The notes beneath the pieces were generated by a model. The model had not been told where the DNA came from. It saw only the letters and a list, made by a program, of their open reading frames with translations, and made no database searches. Shown in pieces: positions 1 through 7,918 of a stretch of DNA of 64,000 bases (positions within the stretch are counted from its first letter, which is position 1; the number at the start of each line of letters is the position of its first letter). The stretch is from Gordonibacter sp. An230 (GTDB lineage Bacteria; Actinomycetota; Coriobacteriia; Coriobacteriales; Eggerthellaceae). The translations under genes and the position numbers were made by a program. The stretch is from the NCBI RefSeq assembly GCF_002159915.1, contig NZ_NFJP01000006.1, positions 84,047 through 148,046 of the forward strand, given 5' to 3'.

Positions 1-1293
1 GGCGAGTTCCGTGGAAAGAGCTCCTTTCGCGGCGAGTTCATCGTGCTCGACACCAAGACCGGGAAGACCGAAAAGATTCGCGAGACGATGAAGGTGTCCT
101 CCAGGACGAAGGCGGAGAGAGGCCGCTGCCTCCGGGAGCTTCGCGAGAGGATCGAGGGCTCGGCCCGCTACGACGCCCGCAACACGACGGTGCGGCAGCT
201 TTGCGACGAGTGGATGGGCTACCGGGCCAAGGACGAGGATGTGGCGGCGGGGACGCTGCGCAAGGACAAGTCGCTCGTCGACAACATCTGCCTCCACCTC
301 GGCGACATGCGCGTGTCCGAGGTGCGGCCCTACGACATCAAGGACATGCTCTCCAAGCTCGCCGCAGGGGAGACGGTCAGCGGCAGGCCCGCCTCCGGGA
401 CGCGCCGGGCCGACGTGTTCGTGAAGGCGAACCAGGTGTTCGAGGACGCGGTGATCAACGAGGTCATCGTGAAGAACCCCTGCAAAGGGGTCAAAAGGCC
501 CAAGAACGATACGCAGGAGAGGTCCTTCCTCTCCTTCGAGCAGGTGCGCCTCATGCTGGCGCTGGCCGATGCGCTGCCCGTCGGCTCCCCGTCCATCGGG
601 TTCTACCTCGCCCTGCTCGCAGGGCTCAGGCGGGGCGAGATATGCGCGCTGCGGTGGAAGAACGTGGACTTCGACAAGGGCGTCATCCACGTCGAGAACA
701 GCTACAGCTCCGACACTCTCTCGCTTGAGAAACCCAAGGGGGGCAGGGAGAGAAGGCTGTTCGCCCCCTCCTTCCTCATGGAGATGCTGAAGGAGTGGAA
801 GGGACGCCAAGCGCGGCTCCTCCGGCTGACGCTCGGCATCGAGCAGGGGCCGGACACCCCGGTGGTCTCGTCCCAGAAGGGCGGCTTCACGCATCCCGAC
901 AACCTGAGGCGGTCCTGGGGGCGGTTCGCCGCACGCCACGGGATGGGGGCCTACACGCTGCACGAGCTGCGCCACACCTACGCCACCATCCTGTTCGCCC
1001 TCAACGCCGACCTGAAGGCGGTGCAGAACAACATGGGGCACCTGCGGATGGCGACGACGATGGAGATATACGTCCACTACGTCGAGGCCAAGGGCGAGGA
1101 GGCGGCCGGGGTCCTCGACGCCCTCGCCAGGAGCCTGGGGAGCGGGTCGTCCTTCGGGGAGACGGCGCGCGCGGGCGGGGCGCCCGGCCCCGCCGCCCTC
1201 GGGGAGGGGCCGTCCCTCGGGGCGGTCGCGTCGGCCGGGGAGGCGGCGATCGCCCTTCCGGGCGGGGCCGCCCTGCTGGAGAAGGCCGTGTGA
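1..1293 (+). CDS. int: Tyrosine recombinase / phage-type integrase, 5' end cut by window
   Basis: Site-specific tyrosine recombinase that would integrate and excise the island forming the left end of this window. The frame is open back to base 1, so the true start may lie outside; the first start codon inside is GTG at 43. An N-terminal arm-binding region is followed by a core-binding SAM-like domain and the catalytic domain. Visible catalytic signatures are the box I arginine in AGLRRGEICALRW, the HELRH box and the tyrosine region IYVHYV. The last 50 or so residues are Gly/Ala-rich low complexity, unusual for the family. It lies about 4 kb left of a tRNA 3' fragment (5389-5433) that looks like one attachment site. 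Family assignment is firm; the type of element (phage remnant or ICE) is not decided. Confidence 0.93.
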   Translation, partial: GEFRGKSSFRGEFIVLDTKTGKTEKIRETMKVSSRTKAERGRCLRELRERIEGSARYDARNTTVRQLCDEWMGYRAKDEDVAAGTLRKDKSLVDNICLHLGDMRVSEVRPYDIKDMLSKLAAGETVSGRPASGTRRADVFVKANQVFEDAVINEVIVKNPCKGVKRPKNDTQERSFLSFEQVRLMLALADALPVGSPSIGFYLALLAGLRRGEICALRWKNVDFDKGVIHVENSYSSDTLSLEKPKGGRERRLFAPSFLMEMLKEWKGRQARLLRLTLGIEQGPDTPVVSSQKGGFTHPDNLRRSWGRFAARHGMGAYTLHELRHTYATILFALNADLKAVQNNMGHLRMATTMEIYVHYVEAKGEEAAGVLDALARSLGSGSSFGETARAGGAPGPAALGEGPSLGAVASAGEAAIALPGGAALLEKAV

Positions 1294-1309
1294 GGGGAGG
1301 GAGGTGCCC

Positions 1310-1369
1310 ATGCGCGCGATCGTCAGGCTGCTGAAATGGTTGTTCCGCCTCGTGTTCCGGTCGATCTGA
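1310..1369 (+). CDS. Possible 19-residue cationic peptide downstream of the integrase
   Basis: ATG at 1310 follows a strong ribosome binding site (GGGAGGGAGG) just after the integrase stop and gives a 19-residue peptide rich in Arg, Leu, Val and Phe, able to form a basic amphipathic helix. No family is recognised. The good ribosome binding site and tight spacing are the only support; it could be chance. Confidence 0.25.
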   Translation: MRAIVRLLKWLFRLVFRSI

Positions 1370-1692
1370 CGGACGGAGGGGCTGATCAAGCTTGCGATCC
1401 GGACAAATGCCTGGATCGCCTTTGAGGATCGAGATGCGGCCCTAGCGTTGTCTAGGCCGTTCCCATTCTGGAGAAGGGGATGATGCCGAAGGGCGTCTTG
1501 ATGCTCGAAGATACAGGAGATGCGAGACGCACAGAAGTCCTCTGAAAAACAAGGGGTTTCCAGGTTGCTTCTGCGATATAAAAGTGATGTTTTTGATCAA
1601 CAAATATAGATAAACGATAGTTTTCTTTGTATTTTTTATGAAAGGATGGCGATAGATCGCTATCTATGGTCCTCGCGATACGGGAGGCAATT
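1370..1692. other. AT-richer intergenic region in the island
   Basis: About 320 bases with no convincing gene. Base composition is clearly more AT-rich than the surroundings from about 1550 to 1660, typical of horizontally acquired spacer. An imperfect hairpin around 1438-1458 (GGCCCTAG / CTAGGCC) could end integrase transcription. A short palindrome GATAGATCGCTATC near 1650 lies just before the decayed peptidase. Confidence 0.5.
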
Positions 1693-2793
1693 ATGCGTAG
1701 AAGGACCTTTTTGAAGGCGCTTGGCTTCGCTGCGGCTGGATGCGCTGTTTCACCCGCTCTTGCGCTCGCCTCGGAAGGAGGCGAAAATGCCGATACGATG
1801 GCTCTTACGGTTGATGGCGCTATCGACATGGCTCGGCGTTTTGCCGAGGATTGCTATCCTGATGAAGGCCTTGAGGCCACCAACCCCATAAAACTGGCGA
1901 ACGCCTCTGGCCAGCCTGTGGGGTACGTCTGCGATTACCTCAAGGAGGGGCAGCCGTATGGCTACCTCGTTGTCGACGTGACTGCGCCCATGGGCATCGT
2001 TGAATTTTCCGTAGGCCCAGATGCCCGCAGTCCGTTTGCCAGGGCTGTTGAAGCTGGGACGGCGCAAAGGTCCGCGTTTTCGCTAGATGACGAGCCGATC
2101 GCGCTGCGGCTCGATCCTTTGACCTATGGAGTCATTAATCGTTCGAACGGGACCATGGTTCTCAATGATGGCACAGAGCGGACGGCTCCTCCGGCTCTGC
2201 ACAGCGCCTGGGGAATGCCTAACGGACTTTTTCTCGCATTACACCGTTGCTCTTACCGACAATCTTCCTGTTTGGATAGCTGCGACTCAGGATAGGATTA
2301 TTGAACTAACGGGTCGTTATGCTTGCGCGGTGACGGCGTATTTCACCGTGGCCGGCATCTACGGGCTCGTGGATGTTTGGCAGGATGGTGGTGAGTACCT
2401 AAAGATTTGGGACTACACCGGGACGGTCTAAGATACGAGCAACACCGATCCGAGCGCGTATTGGGGCTCGACTGACAGGGCGAAGGGCGCTGCCGGCTTC
2501 AAGTCGTATTGCGCCAGCAGGGGGAAGAGCATCAGCTACTCCCAGTTCGACAACCCCTCGTTCTCGCAGTACGTTCTTTCCATCGAGGGAAAGAAGCCCG
2601 CGCTTTTCCACGCCAGGTCTTATGGTGGGCTGGACATGCGGTCGTCGTGGAGGGGTATTTCCAGGCGAGCCGGAAATCAGATGGGCAAAGCTTGAGCGTC
2701 ATCCAGGTCGCTGACGGCTGGTACGGAGGCGTGCGCTACCTGAACTTCTATCACTCAGGTTTGACCAATCGAACGGCAACCCTGCTCTATTAG
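1693..2793 (+). pseudogene. Decayed secreted papain-fold cysteine peptidase (C39/C10-like)
   Basis: Three successive reading frames together spell one exported protein. It starts at ATG 1693 with an RRRTFLK Tat-like signal and a hydrophobic stretch. A prodomain-like segment follows, similar in style to streptopain-type prodomains (GYLVVDVTAPMGIVEF). A core has a candidate catalytic Cys in RYACAVTAYF and a candidate His in AGHAVVVEGY. The frame changes near 2210-2250, there is an in-frame TAA at 2429-2431, and it changes again near 2620-2640. Two frameshifts plus a nonsense codon make an active product unlikely. It is cargo of the integrated island. Assignment to C39-like or C10-like rests on motif style only. 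Confidence 0.6.
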
Positions 2794-2801
2794 CCATTCG
2801 C

Positions 2802-3245
2802 ATGGTGTTGAGCCTTCGCATCCACTCAAGGGCGGCCGCTTTTGCGGTCGCCCTCGTCGCGTCTGCTGTTTTGTTCGGGTGCCAACCTGGGGGAGGCGCC
2901 GATGAATGAGGAGGAAGAGAGGTGCTTGAGGTGGAGGACATTCCTCTTGGAGAAGATGCTTCCTCGTATGACGGGGGAGTGTCGACTGTTGTCCTTCGCG
3001 GAACCGGAACCGTCGTAAGCGCGGATGCCTAAGAGATGACGGCCGAGATCGCCATGGACGAAAATTCCGGGATTTTGGCTGATCGAGAAGTCGTCTTCGA
3101 CTTCTCATCCCATACGGAGTATCTTCCGGTTATGCTTGACGCCGTGCAACCAGGCGATAGGGTTGAAGTCACGTACTTTTATGCAGAGAATTCTAAGGGA
3201 TCTCTGTACGGCGAGTCGATCGTTCCCGCTTCCGACCGGTCGTGA
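2802..3245 (+). pseudogene. Lipoprotein gene interrupted by two in-frame stops
   Basis: ATG at 2802 starts a classical lipoprotein signal peptide ending in a lipobox (LFGC), but TGA at 2907 stops it after 35 residues. The same frame continues without frameshift through a coding-like segment to a TAA near 3030, and then through about 70 further residues to TGA at 3243-3245. The last part includes EYLPVMLDAVQPGDRVEVTY and looks like an OB-fold-like secreted domain. The simplest reading is a lipoprotein inactivated by two nonsense mutations, next to another decayed exported gene. No family is recognised. Confidence 0.5.
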
Positions 3246-3577
3246 TGGGCCGTGTGATCGGTTCGGGGAGAGAGCCCTCGAGCCGATCTTCTTGTCGAAA
3301 AACCGAAAGCGAACTGGACGGTTCGGAGGTTTCCTCGTTTGCGGATCGCTCTCGGGCTTCGGGCGTCCGGGCTGCGTTTGCGGCCAATCGTCGAGCGGGG
3401 CAGAAGGGCCGTTCTTTGAGGCCGTTCTAGGAGGGGTTGCGCCGCGGGCGGGAAGGCCCCATAATGGCCGCATTGTGAAAAGCCTCACGGCTTTTGGCGG
3501 CTGCGGGCGCACGTGCCTTCAGCCGCGTTTTCTATTCGGGAGCGAGGCATCGGCCCGTCGAAGTGAGGTGAGAAGGC
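3246..3577. promoter_or_regulatory. Leader 1 of the Abi locus: -10-like box and small hairpin
   Basis: No gene is seen here. A CATAAT box (3460-3465) is followed 12 nt later by a compact hairpin, AAAAGCC (3478-3484), loop TCAC, GGCTTTT (3489-3495). The same arrangement recurs at 4797-4831 behind the Abi gene. The hairpin looks like a small terminator or RNA element sitting just behind a promoter. Confidence 0.4.
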
Positions 3578-3820
3578 ATGAGGTTCAAGATATCGTGCGC
3601 GAGCAGGCGGGATCCGGCGCCGGACGAGCCGCCGTGCGGCAACGCCTTGCGCGCCGGGACGCGCATGCACGGCGAGGAGTGGGGCTGCCCGAGGGTGGTC
3701 CAGGACTGGGAGGTCGAGCTGGACTCGATCGAGGGGCTCATGGCCCTGGTCGCGGAGGTCGGACCGATCATCGTGGAGGACCCGGCCACCATAACCGTCT
3801 ACGACGACTACGTGGAATAG
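3578..3820 (+). CDS. Small acidic protein upstream of the Abi-like gene
   Basis: An 80-residue protein with ATG at 3578, preceded by GAGAAGG at good spacing. The N-terminal third contains three cysteines and several arginines; the C-terminal half is acidic (DSIEGLMALVAEVG, then VYDDYVE) with a strand-helix-strand look. It lies directly in front of an Abi-like HEPN gene on the same strand, so the two may be co-transcribed. A role as antitoxin or partner of the HEPN protein is inference from position only. Confidence 0.6.
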   Translation: MRFKISCASRRDPAPDEPPCGNALRAGTRMHGEEWGCPRVVQDWEVELDSIEGLMALVAEVGPIIVEDPATITVYDDYVE

Positions 3821-3846
3821 GCGGCTTGCCCCGCGTCGGCGGGGGC

Positions 3847-4791
3847 GTGCGAGGGGAGCGACGCGCGCGATCGCCGGGCCGCCGAGGCGGCCGCTCTGCC
3901 TCACGCTCTGACCGGCCTGACGGACGTTCGAAGAAGGAAGCCGCCGCCTACCTCGCGGACCGCACGTACTTCTTCAAAGTCTACTCCTACCGGGCGCTCT
4001 TCGAGAAGCGCGTGGGAGGCCCGCGCGACGGCCAGTACGTCAACCTCTACTTCGGCCATCTCAAGCTCCTGGCGTCGCTCGACCGGACGCTGCGCTATGC
4101 GCTTCTCCCGCTCACGCTCGACGTGGAACATTTCGCTCGCACTAAGCTCGTCCGCGAAGCGATGACGTGCGAGGGCGGGGACGGCTGCACGCTCGTCGCC
4201 GACTACATGGCGCACCTCAACCACGCTGAGCGCCGCCGCCGTGAGGGCGAGGTTCGCGCCCTCGCCCCCGATGTCTACTGCGGCAACCTCGTGGGCAAGT
4301 ACGCCCTACCCGACGGGATGCCGCTGTGGGCGCTTTTGGAGCTCGCGTCCTTCGGCACGTTTATCGACCTCTACCTGTTCTGCGCCGAGCGTTGGGGCGA
4401 TAGGGAGATGCGCGATGGCCACTACTTTCTGCGTCAGGCGAAGGCCGTCAGGAACGTCTGCGCCCATTCGTCGAACATCCTTAACGGCCTTGCCCGCCAA
4501 GACGGCGCGGTCGCCACCAACGCCAGCGTGAGCACGGCGCTCGCAAAGGCCGGCCTCTCCCGCCGCGTCCGCGCCTCGAAGATGCGCAACCCGCGTCTCC
4601 AGCAGATCGCGACGCTGCTGCACCTTCGCTCCCAGATTGTGCCGGAGGGGACGGCCAAAGGGTGCGCGAGGATGGGCGTCGCGCACCTCAAGGGCGAGAT
4701 GGGGGGGGACGTATTGGAGGCCCTTTCCGGCAACGATGCCGTCCGCTCGTCCTTCGGGTTTCTCATGGTGCTGTTTTACAAATGGTTCTGA
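3847..4791 (+). CDS. Abi-like (Abi_2 family) protein with HEPN RNase motif
   Basis: Related to the Abi_2/AbiD-F abortive-infection proteins. The family-typical segment YFFKVYSYRALFEKR appears near residue 40, followed by a conserved helical core. Arg202 and His207 form the RX4-6H signature of HEPN ribonucleases (RNVCAH). About 314 residues from GTG 3847. That start is uncertain: the expected N-terminal helical segment is missing or altered and the upstream sequence is Arg/Gly-rich, so the gene may have lost its N-terminus through a small deletion. It lies on the integrated island, behind a small acidic protein, as expected for a phage-defence or toxin-antitoxin cargo. Activity is not proven. 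Confidence 0.75.
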   Translation: MRGERRARSPGRRGGRSASRSDRPDGRSKKEAAAYLADRTYFFKVYSYRALFEKRVGGPRDGQYVNLYFGHLKLLASLDRTLRYALLPLTLDVEHFARTKLVREAMTCEGGDGCTLVADYMAHLNHAERRRREGEVRALAPDVYCGNLVGKYALPDGMPLWALLELASFGTFIDLYLFCAERWGDREMRDGHYFLRQAKAVRNVCAHSSNILNGLARQDGAVATNASVSTALAKAGLSRRVRASKMRNPRLQQIATLLHLRSQIVPEGTAKGCARMGVAHLKGEMGGDVLEALSGNDAVRSSFGFLMVLFYKWF

Positions 4792-5388
4792 TGCCCCATA
4801 ATGGGGGCAGATAGAAAAACCTCCGGGTTTTGCAAGGCGGGGTCGCGCAAGCGGTTCCGCCTAGTTTTTTCTTGGGGCCGCCGCCGGGCCGGAGGGAGGT
4901 GCGGGAAAGGCTCGTGTTCGCCTACTTGGCGGAGCGCGGGGCCTCAGGCGGCCGCCATGTCCTCCGACCTCGGGGTCGCCGAGACGATCCCGAGGAGCGA
5001 TTTGGCGCGGCTTAAGGAAAGCGAGGCCGTGGCCTCGGAAAGGGCCATCGAAGGCGCCTCTACCGCCTCGCCGACGGCCCGGAAGGCTGGGGGATCCCGC
5101 GCTCCTTGGCAGGTGCGCACCGGGGGACCGGCTCCTCTCCACGGTATCTCCTTTTGCATAAACGCGGCATCCCTCGGCGCCTACGGGTCGGGGCGCGCCG
5201 GAGCGGATGCTGCCTCTGACCTGCTGGGTCCGGGATCGGCGTCTTCGGCAAATTGGGGTGCGGCGGGGGGTGCGAGGGCGGAATTGGGGTGGGATTGGGG
5301 TGTTTCCAGGCCTCTCCGCGATCACGACCAATCACGTGAAATCCCAGCTCAGATGGCGTGCAATCATCTCCGATCACGTATAATCAAA
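4792..5388. other. Non-coding island end: second leader copy and repeats
   Basis: I see no convincing gene here. It opens with a second CATAAT box (4797-4802) plus hairpin AAAACC/GGTTTT (4816-4831) matching the leader at 3460-3495, but nothing intact follows, so this may be the relic of a duplicated Abi module. Nearer the right end are three copies of ATTGGGGTG (5252-5260, 5283-5291, 5294-5302) and several ATCACG motifs (about 5321-5378). Such repeats next to an attachment site are typical of integrase arm-binding sites. Confidence 0.5.
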
Positions 5389-5433
5389 CCCCTTTCGAAC
5401 CCCATGGAGGTTCAAGTCCTCTCGCCCGCACCA
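5389..5433 (+). other. tRNA 3'-end fragment: attachment site at the right end of the island
   Basis: The sequence ends as a perfect tRNA 3' terminus: T-stem GGAGG (5406-5410), T-loop TTCAAGT, T-stem CCTCT, acceptor strand CGCCCGC (5423-5429), discriminator A and encoded CCA (5431-5433). No matching 5' half (GCGGGCG with a D-arm) exists upstream. A TTCAAGT loop fits tRNA-Leu, but the isotype cannot be fixed. Together with the integrase at the left edge this marks the host 3' half of a split tRNA. The intact copy should lie left of the window. Confidence 0.72.
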
Positions 5434-5444
5434 TGTAAACCGCA

Positions 5445-5480
5445 AGGCCGGAAGCTTGAAATAGCGCTTCTGGCCTTTTT
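5445..5480 (+). terminator. Rho-independent terminator behind the tRNA fragment
   Basis: AGGCCGGAAGC (5445-5455) pairs with GCTTCTGGCCT (5466-5476), with one G·T pair, followed by TTTT. It sits 12 nt after the CCA of the tRNA fragment and is probably the original terminator of the tRNA gene. Confidence 0.8.
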
Positions 5481-5492
5481 GCTTCTCTGGTT

Positions 5493-5512
5493 GGTATGCC
5501 AAACGGCATACC
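5493..5512. repeat. Perfect 8-bp inverted repeat
   Basis: GGTATGCC, 4-nt spacer, GGCATACC. It could be an operator or a small hairpin near the island border. No gene beside it explains it. Confidence 0.35.
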
Positions 5513-5586
5513 GAAACGCCTGCGCAGAAGCGCGCGACGGTGGCGGAACGGGAGAAGGCGGCCTCCCCGGAGGGAGCCCCTAGCCT

Positions 5587-5790
5587 CTAGGCTGCCGCTA
5601 GGTCGGCCCAGAAGGCCGTGATCACCCTGCCGTTGCCGGCGTAGTCGTCACTCCGCCCGGACGTGTCGGCAAGGTCGCGCATCTTGGCCATGAAGCCCTC
5701 TCCCTGGTTGGCCGCCGCGTACTCCACGACGCGCCAGCAGGTGGAGGCCGGGTCGGGCGTCTCGTAGGAGAGCGGATCGTCGGAATGGTG
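5587..5790 (-). pseudogene. 3' remnant of an unrecognised gene beside the island
   Basis: One minus-strand frame reads like real protein for about 65 residues (SYETPDPASTCWRVVEYAAA, later GRVITAFWADLAAA) to a stop at 5587-5589, but it has no start or ribosome binding site and breaks off before the hairpin at 5796. It may be the C-terminus of a gene disrupted at the island border. Family not recognised. Confidence 0.25.
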
Positions 5791-5795
5791 GAAGG

Positions 5796-5821
5796 GCCTC
5801 GAACGTAAGCTCGAGGCCCTT
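5796..5821 (-). terminator. Hairpin terminator of the first flavoprotein gene
   Basis: GGGCCTCGA, 8-nt loop, TCGAGGCCC: a perfect 9-bp stem about 60 nt beyond the flavoprotein stop codon. The T-rich tail is better on the plus strand (TTTGCG), so it may work in both directions. Confidence 0.6.
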
Positions 5822-5877
5822 TGCGTACCTCTCTCGACTGCGCGTTTGGAGCGTGCCTCCTCTCTTGGCGTCGTTGC

Positions 5878-7572
5878 CTATGCGACGTCCACGAATTCGG
5901 CGCGGAACGCCTCCCAGTCGCCCGAGGGCTTGCTTGGGGCAAGGCCGCCCGTCAGGGCGTGGATCGTAGCGTAGCGGCCCGAGGTCATGCACGATCCGCA
6001 CGACATGCCTCCCAAATACAGCGACCAGTCCACGTCGCCGCAGATGTCCCCTGCGTTGAATCCAGCCGAGTACAGTCCGGGTATCGGCGCACCGTTCTCG
6101 TCCACTACCTGGTAGTTCTCGTTCACTTTGATGCCGCCTCCCATTGCGGTGAGGCGAATCCACTGGCGTATGCCCCAAAACGGTGGCTTCAGAATGGGCG
6201 CCAGGTACTTGGATTGCTTGCCGAAGTCCTCGTCGAAGCCCGCCTCGCACAGCTGATTGTACCGTTCGACGGTTTTCTTCAGCGCGTCGGCGGGGATGCC
6301 CAGCTCGTCGGCGAGCTCGTCGAGTGTGTCGCAGCGATGCGTGTCGATAAGGTCTTCGATCACGCCCTGCGGGTTCTCCACGGCGCCGGGTATGTAGTTC
6401 TCCATCAGTTCGACGGGCGAGGGGGAGTAGCCCCATGCTTTCGCCGTCTCGAAGTACGTGCTGTCGAAAACGCGACAGAACCTTCCGGGATCCTCCGCGT
6501 TCTGGAAGCGCAGCGTCTCGTCCCAGTAGTGCATGGGGATCTCCTCGTTCATGAAGCGCTCCCCTTTCTCGTTCACCGCGAGGAAGGGTATTTCCGTCAT
6601 GGCCATGGGCGCGGCGTCCATGTCGTGCATCTGCTTGCTGTGGCCAACAGGAGTCATCGTTGCGCCCACGCTCATGGCCATGAGTATGCCGTCCCCGGTT
6701 TTGTTCATCTGCTTCTTCGTGAATTTAACGAGGTCGGGCGCATACTTCGACAGCATGCTGTCGTTGTTTTGGTAATCGCCCGTGGCCAAGATGACGGCTT
6801 TGGACGCGTTGAATTTGATGTAGCCTTCCCTTCCTTCGCCGATGGCGGCCGTCACGCGCTCTCCGTCCTTCACCAGTTGCACGCCCGGAGTGCTGTAGAA
6901 GAACTCGGCGCCCTTCGAGGCTGCGTACTCGGCAAGGGCTTTGACCAGATTGCCGTTGTTCTCCGGTTTCACGCCGAAAGCGTTGCGCATGGTGGTGACG
7001 TGGCTGCCGTCCGCCGTCTCGGTGCGCGTGAGCTTCGATTCGTACGGTGGATACCCTGCCTCCTTGCCCATGCGCGCCATCCACATGGCCGTTTCACCCG
7101 AGTGCTCGGCGAAGAACCGCACGAGGTCGAGGTTGACGCGGTAGCTGCATGCCTCGCGGTACCCCTGTATCCAGCGAAGCAGCCCCAGGTCGGTCGTCTC
7201 GTCGAGGATGACGCCCGACGAGCCGTTGCCCTGCGAGATGGGGGTCGACTCTTTCTGCAAGCATGCGACGGTGGCGCCCTCCTCAAGCGCCGTGAGAACC
7301 GCCGGAAGCCCCGCGGTTCCCGCGCCCACCACCACGATGTCGTACGTCTTCTCGTCTGCGAATTCAGTGATAGGTTCGGCGACAGCGCTGGATTGCTCGA
7401 AGTCGCTCGCCGTGGTGCCCGCAGGGTACGAGAAGTTTCCGTCTTTTCCCGACGTGCCGCTCGGCGCGGCCGCGCATCCCGTCAGGCTCGCTCCGAGCGC
7501 CGCGACGGTGCCGGCGGCTCCCAAGGCGAGGCCTCCCTTGATAAACCTCCGTCGATCCATGTTCGTACCCAT
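5878..7572 (-). CDS. Tat-exported FAD-dependent reductase (fumarate/urocanate reductase family)
   Basis: A 564-residue flavoprotein of the fumarate reductase/succinate dehydrogenase flavoprotein superfamily, exported in folded form. RRRFIKG (residues 7-13) is the Tat motif and Cys33 in LTGC could be lipidated. The FAD-binding Rossmann motif GAGTAG is at 83-88. There is no FMN-binding domain and no haem motif, so electrons must come from another protein. In this superfamily such enzymes reduce C=C bonds of acrylate-type acceptors during anaerobic respiration; the substrate here is unknown. ATG at 7560 is an alternative start. It is divergent from the LuxR regulator at 7919, its likely regulator. 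Confidence 0.9.
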   Translation of the reverse strand: MGTNMDRRRFIKGGLALGAAGTVAALGASLTGCAAAPSGTSGKDGNFSYPAGTTASDFEQSSAVAEPITEFADEKTYDIVVVGAGTAGLPAVLTALEEGATVACLQKESTPISQGNGSSGVILDETTDLGLLRWIQGYREACSYRVNLDLVRFFAEHSGETAMWMARMGKEAGYPPYESKLTRTETADGSHVTTMRNAFGVKPENNGNLVKALAEYAASKGAEFFYSTPGVQLVKDGERVTAAIGEGREGYIKFNASKAVILATGDYQNNDSMLSKYAPDLVKFTKKQMNKTGDGILMAMSVGATMTPVGHSKQMHDMDAAPMAMTEIPFLAVNEKGERFMNEEIPMHYWDETLRFQNAEDPGRFCRVFDSTYFETAKAWGYSPSPVELMENYIPGAVENPQGVIEDLIDTHRCDTLDELADELGIPADALKKTVERYNQLCEAGFDEDFGKQSKYLAPILKPPFWGIRQWIRLTAMGGGIKVNENYQVVDENGAPIPGLYSAGFNAGDICGDVDWSLYLGGMSCGSCMTSGRYATIHALTGGLAPSKPSGDWEAFRAEFVDVA

Positions 7573-7871
7573 TTCGCATCATGCCCCTTTCTTCTGATCG
7601 TCCTCGTGTCGCGTCACCTTGAAGGCGCGGGCATTCGACAAAGCGCTTGGTCGCGTTCGCGTGGTGGCGTCAGGACGGATGCCCCTTCGCCTGCATGCCT
7701 GCGCGATGTTGGCGGTGCTGGCTTAATGATCGTCGTTCGGACGGGTTCCGTCCTCGCATAAAAGGAGCGAATCGGATTGAGGGGCGGCCATAAAAGAGGG
7801 GATTTTCTTTCGAAGCGCCCGCGATCCGGGCTTCGCAGCGCCGTGCTGCATGCCGTGCGAAGCGGCTGCTG

Positions 7872-7877
7872 TATAAT
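7872..7877 (+). promoter_or_regulatory. Consensus -10 box of the first LuxR regulator
   Basis: TATAAT about 40 nt before the GTG start at 7919. No good -35 hexamer is visible. Confidence 0.6.
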
Positions 7878-7918
7878 CGCGGCAGCATGCCGGGCTCTGA
7901 GAAAGGACGGGAAGGGGT

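Noticed and set aside
5345..5388. AGCTCAGATGGC just before the tRNA fragment resembles a tRNA D-arm
   Set aside because: No acceptor 5' strand, anticodon arm or correct spacing to the T-arm, so not an intact tRNA.
4801..5583. A 260-codon plus-strand open frame over the attachment site
   Set aside because: It reads through the tRNA fragment and its terminator and has no protein-like pattern.
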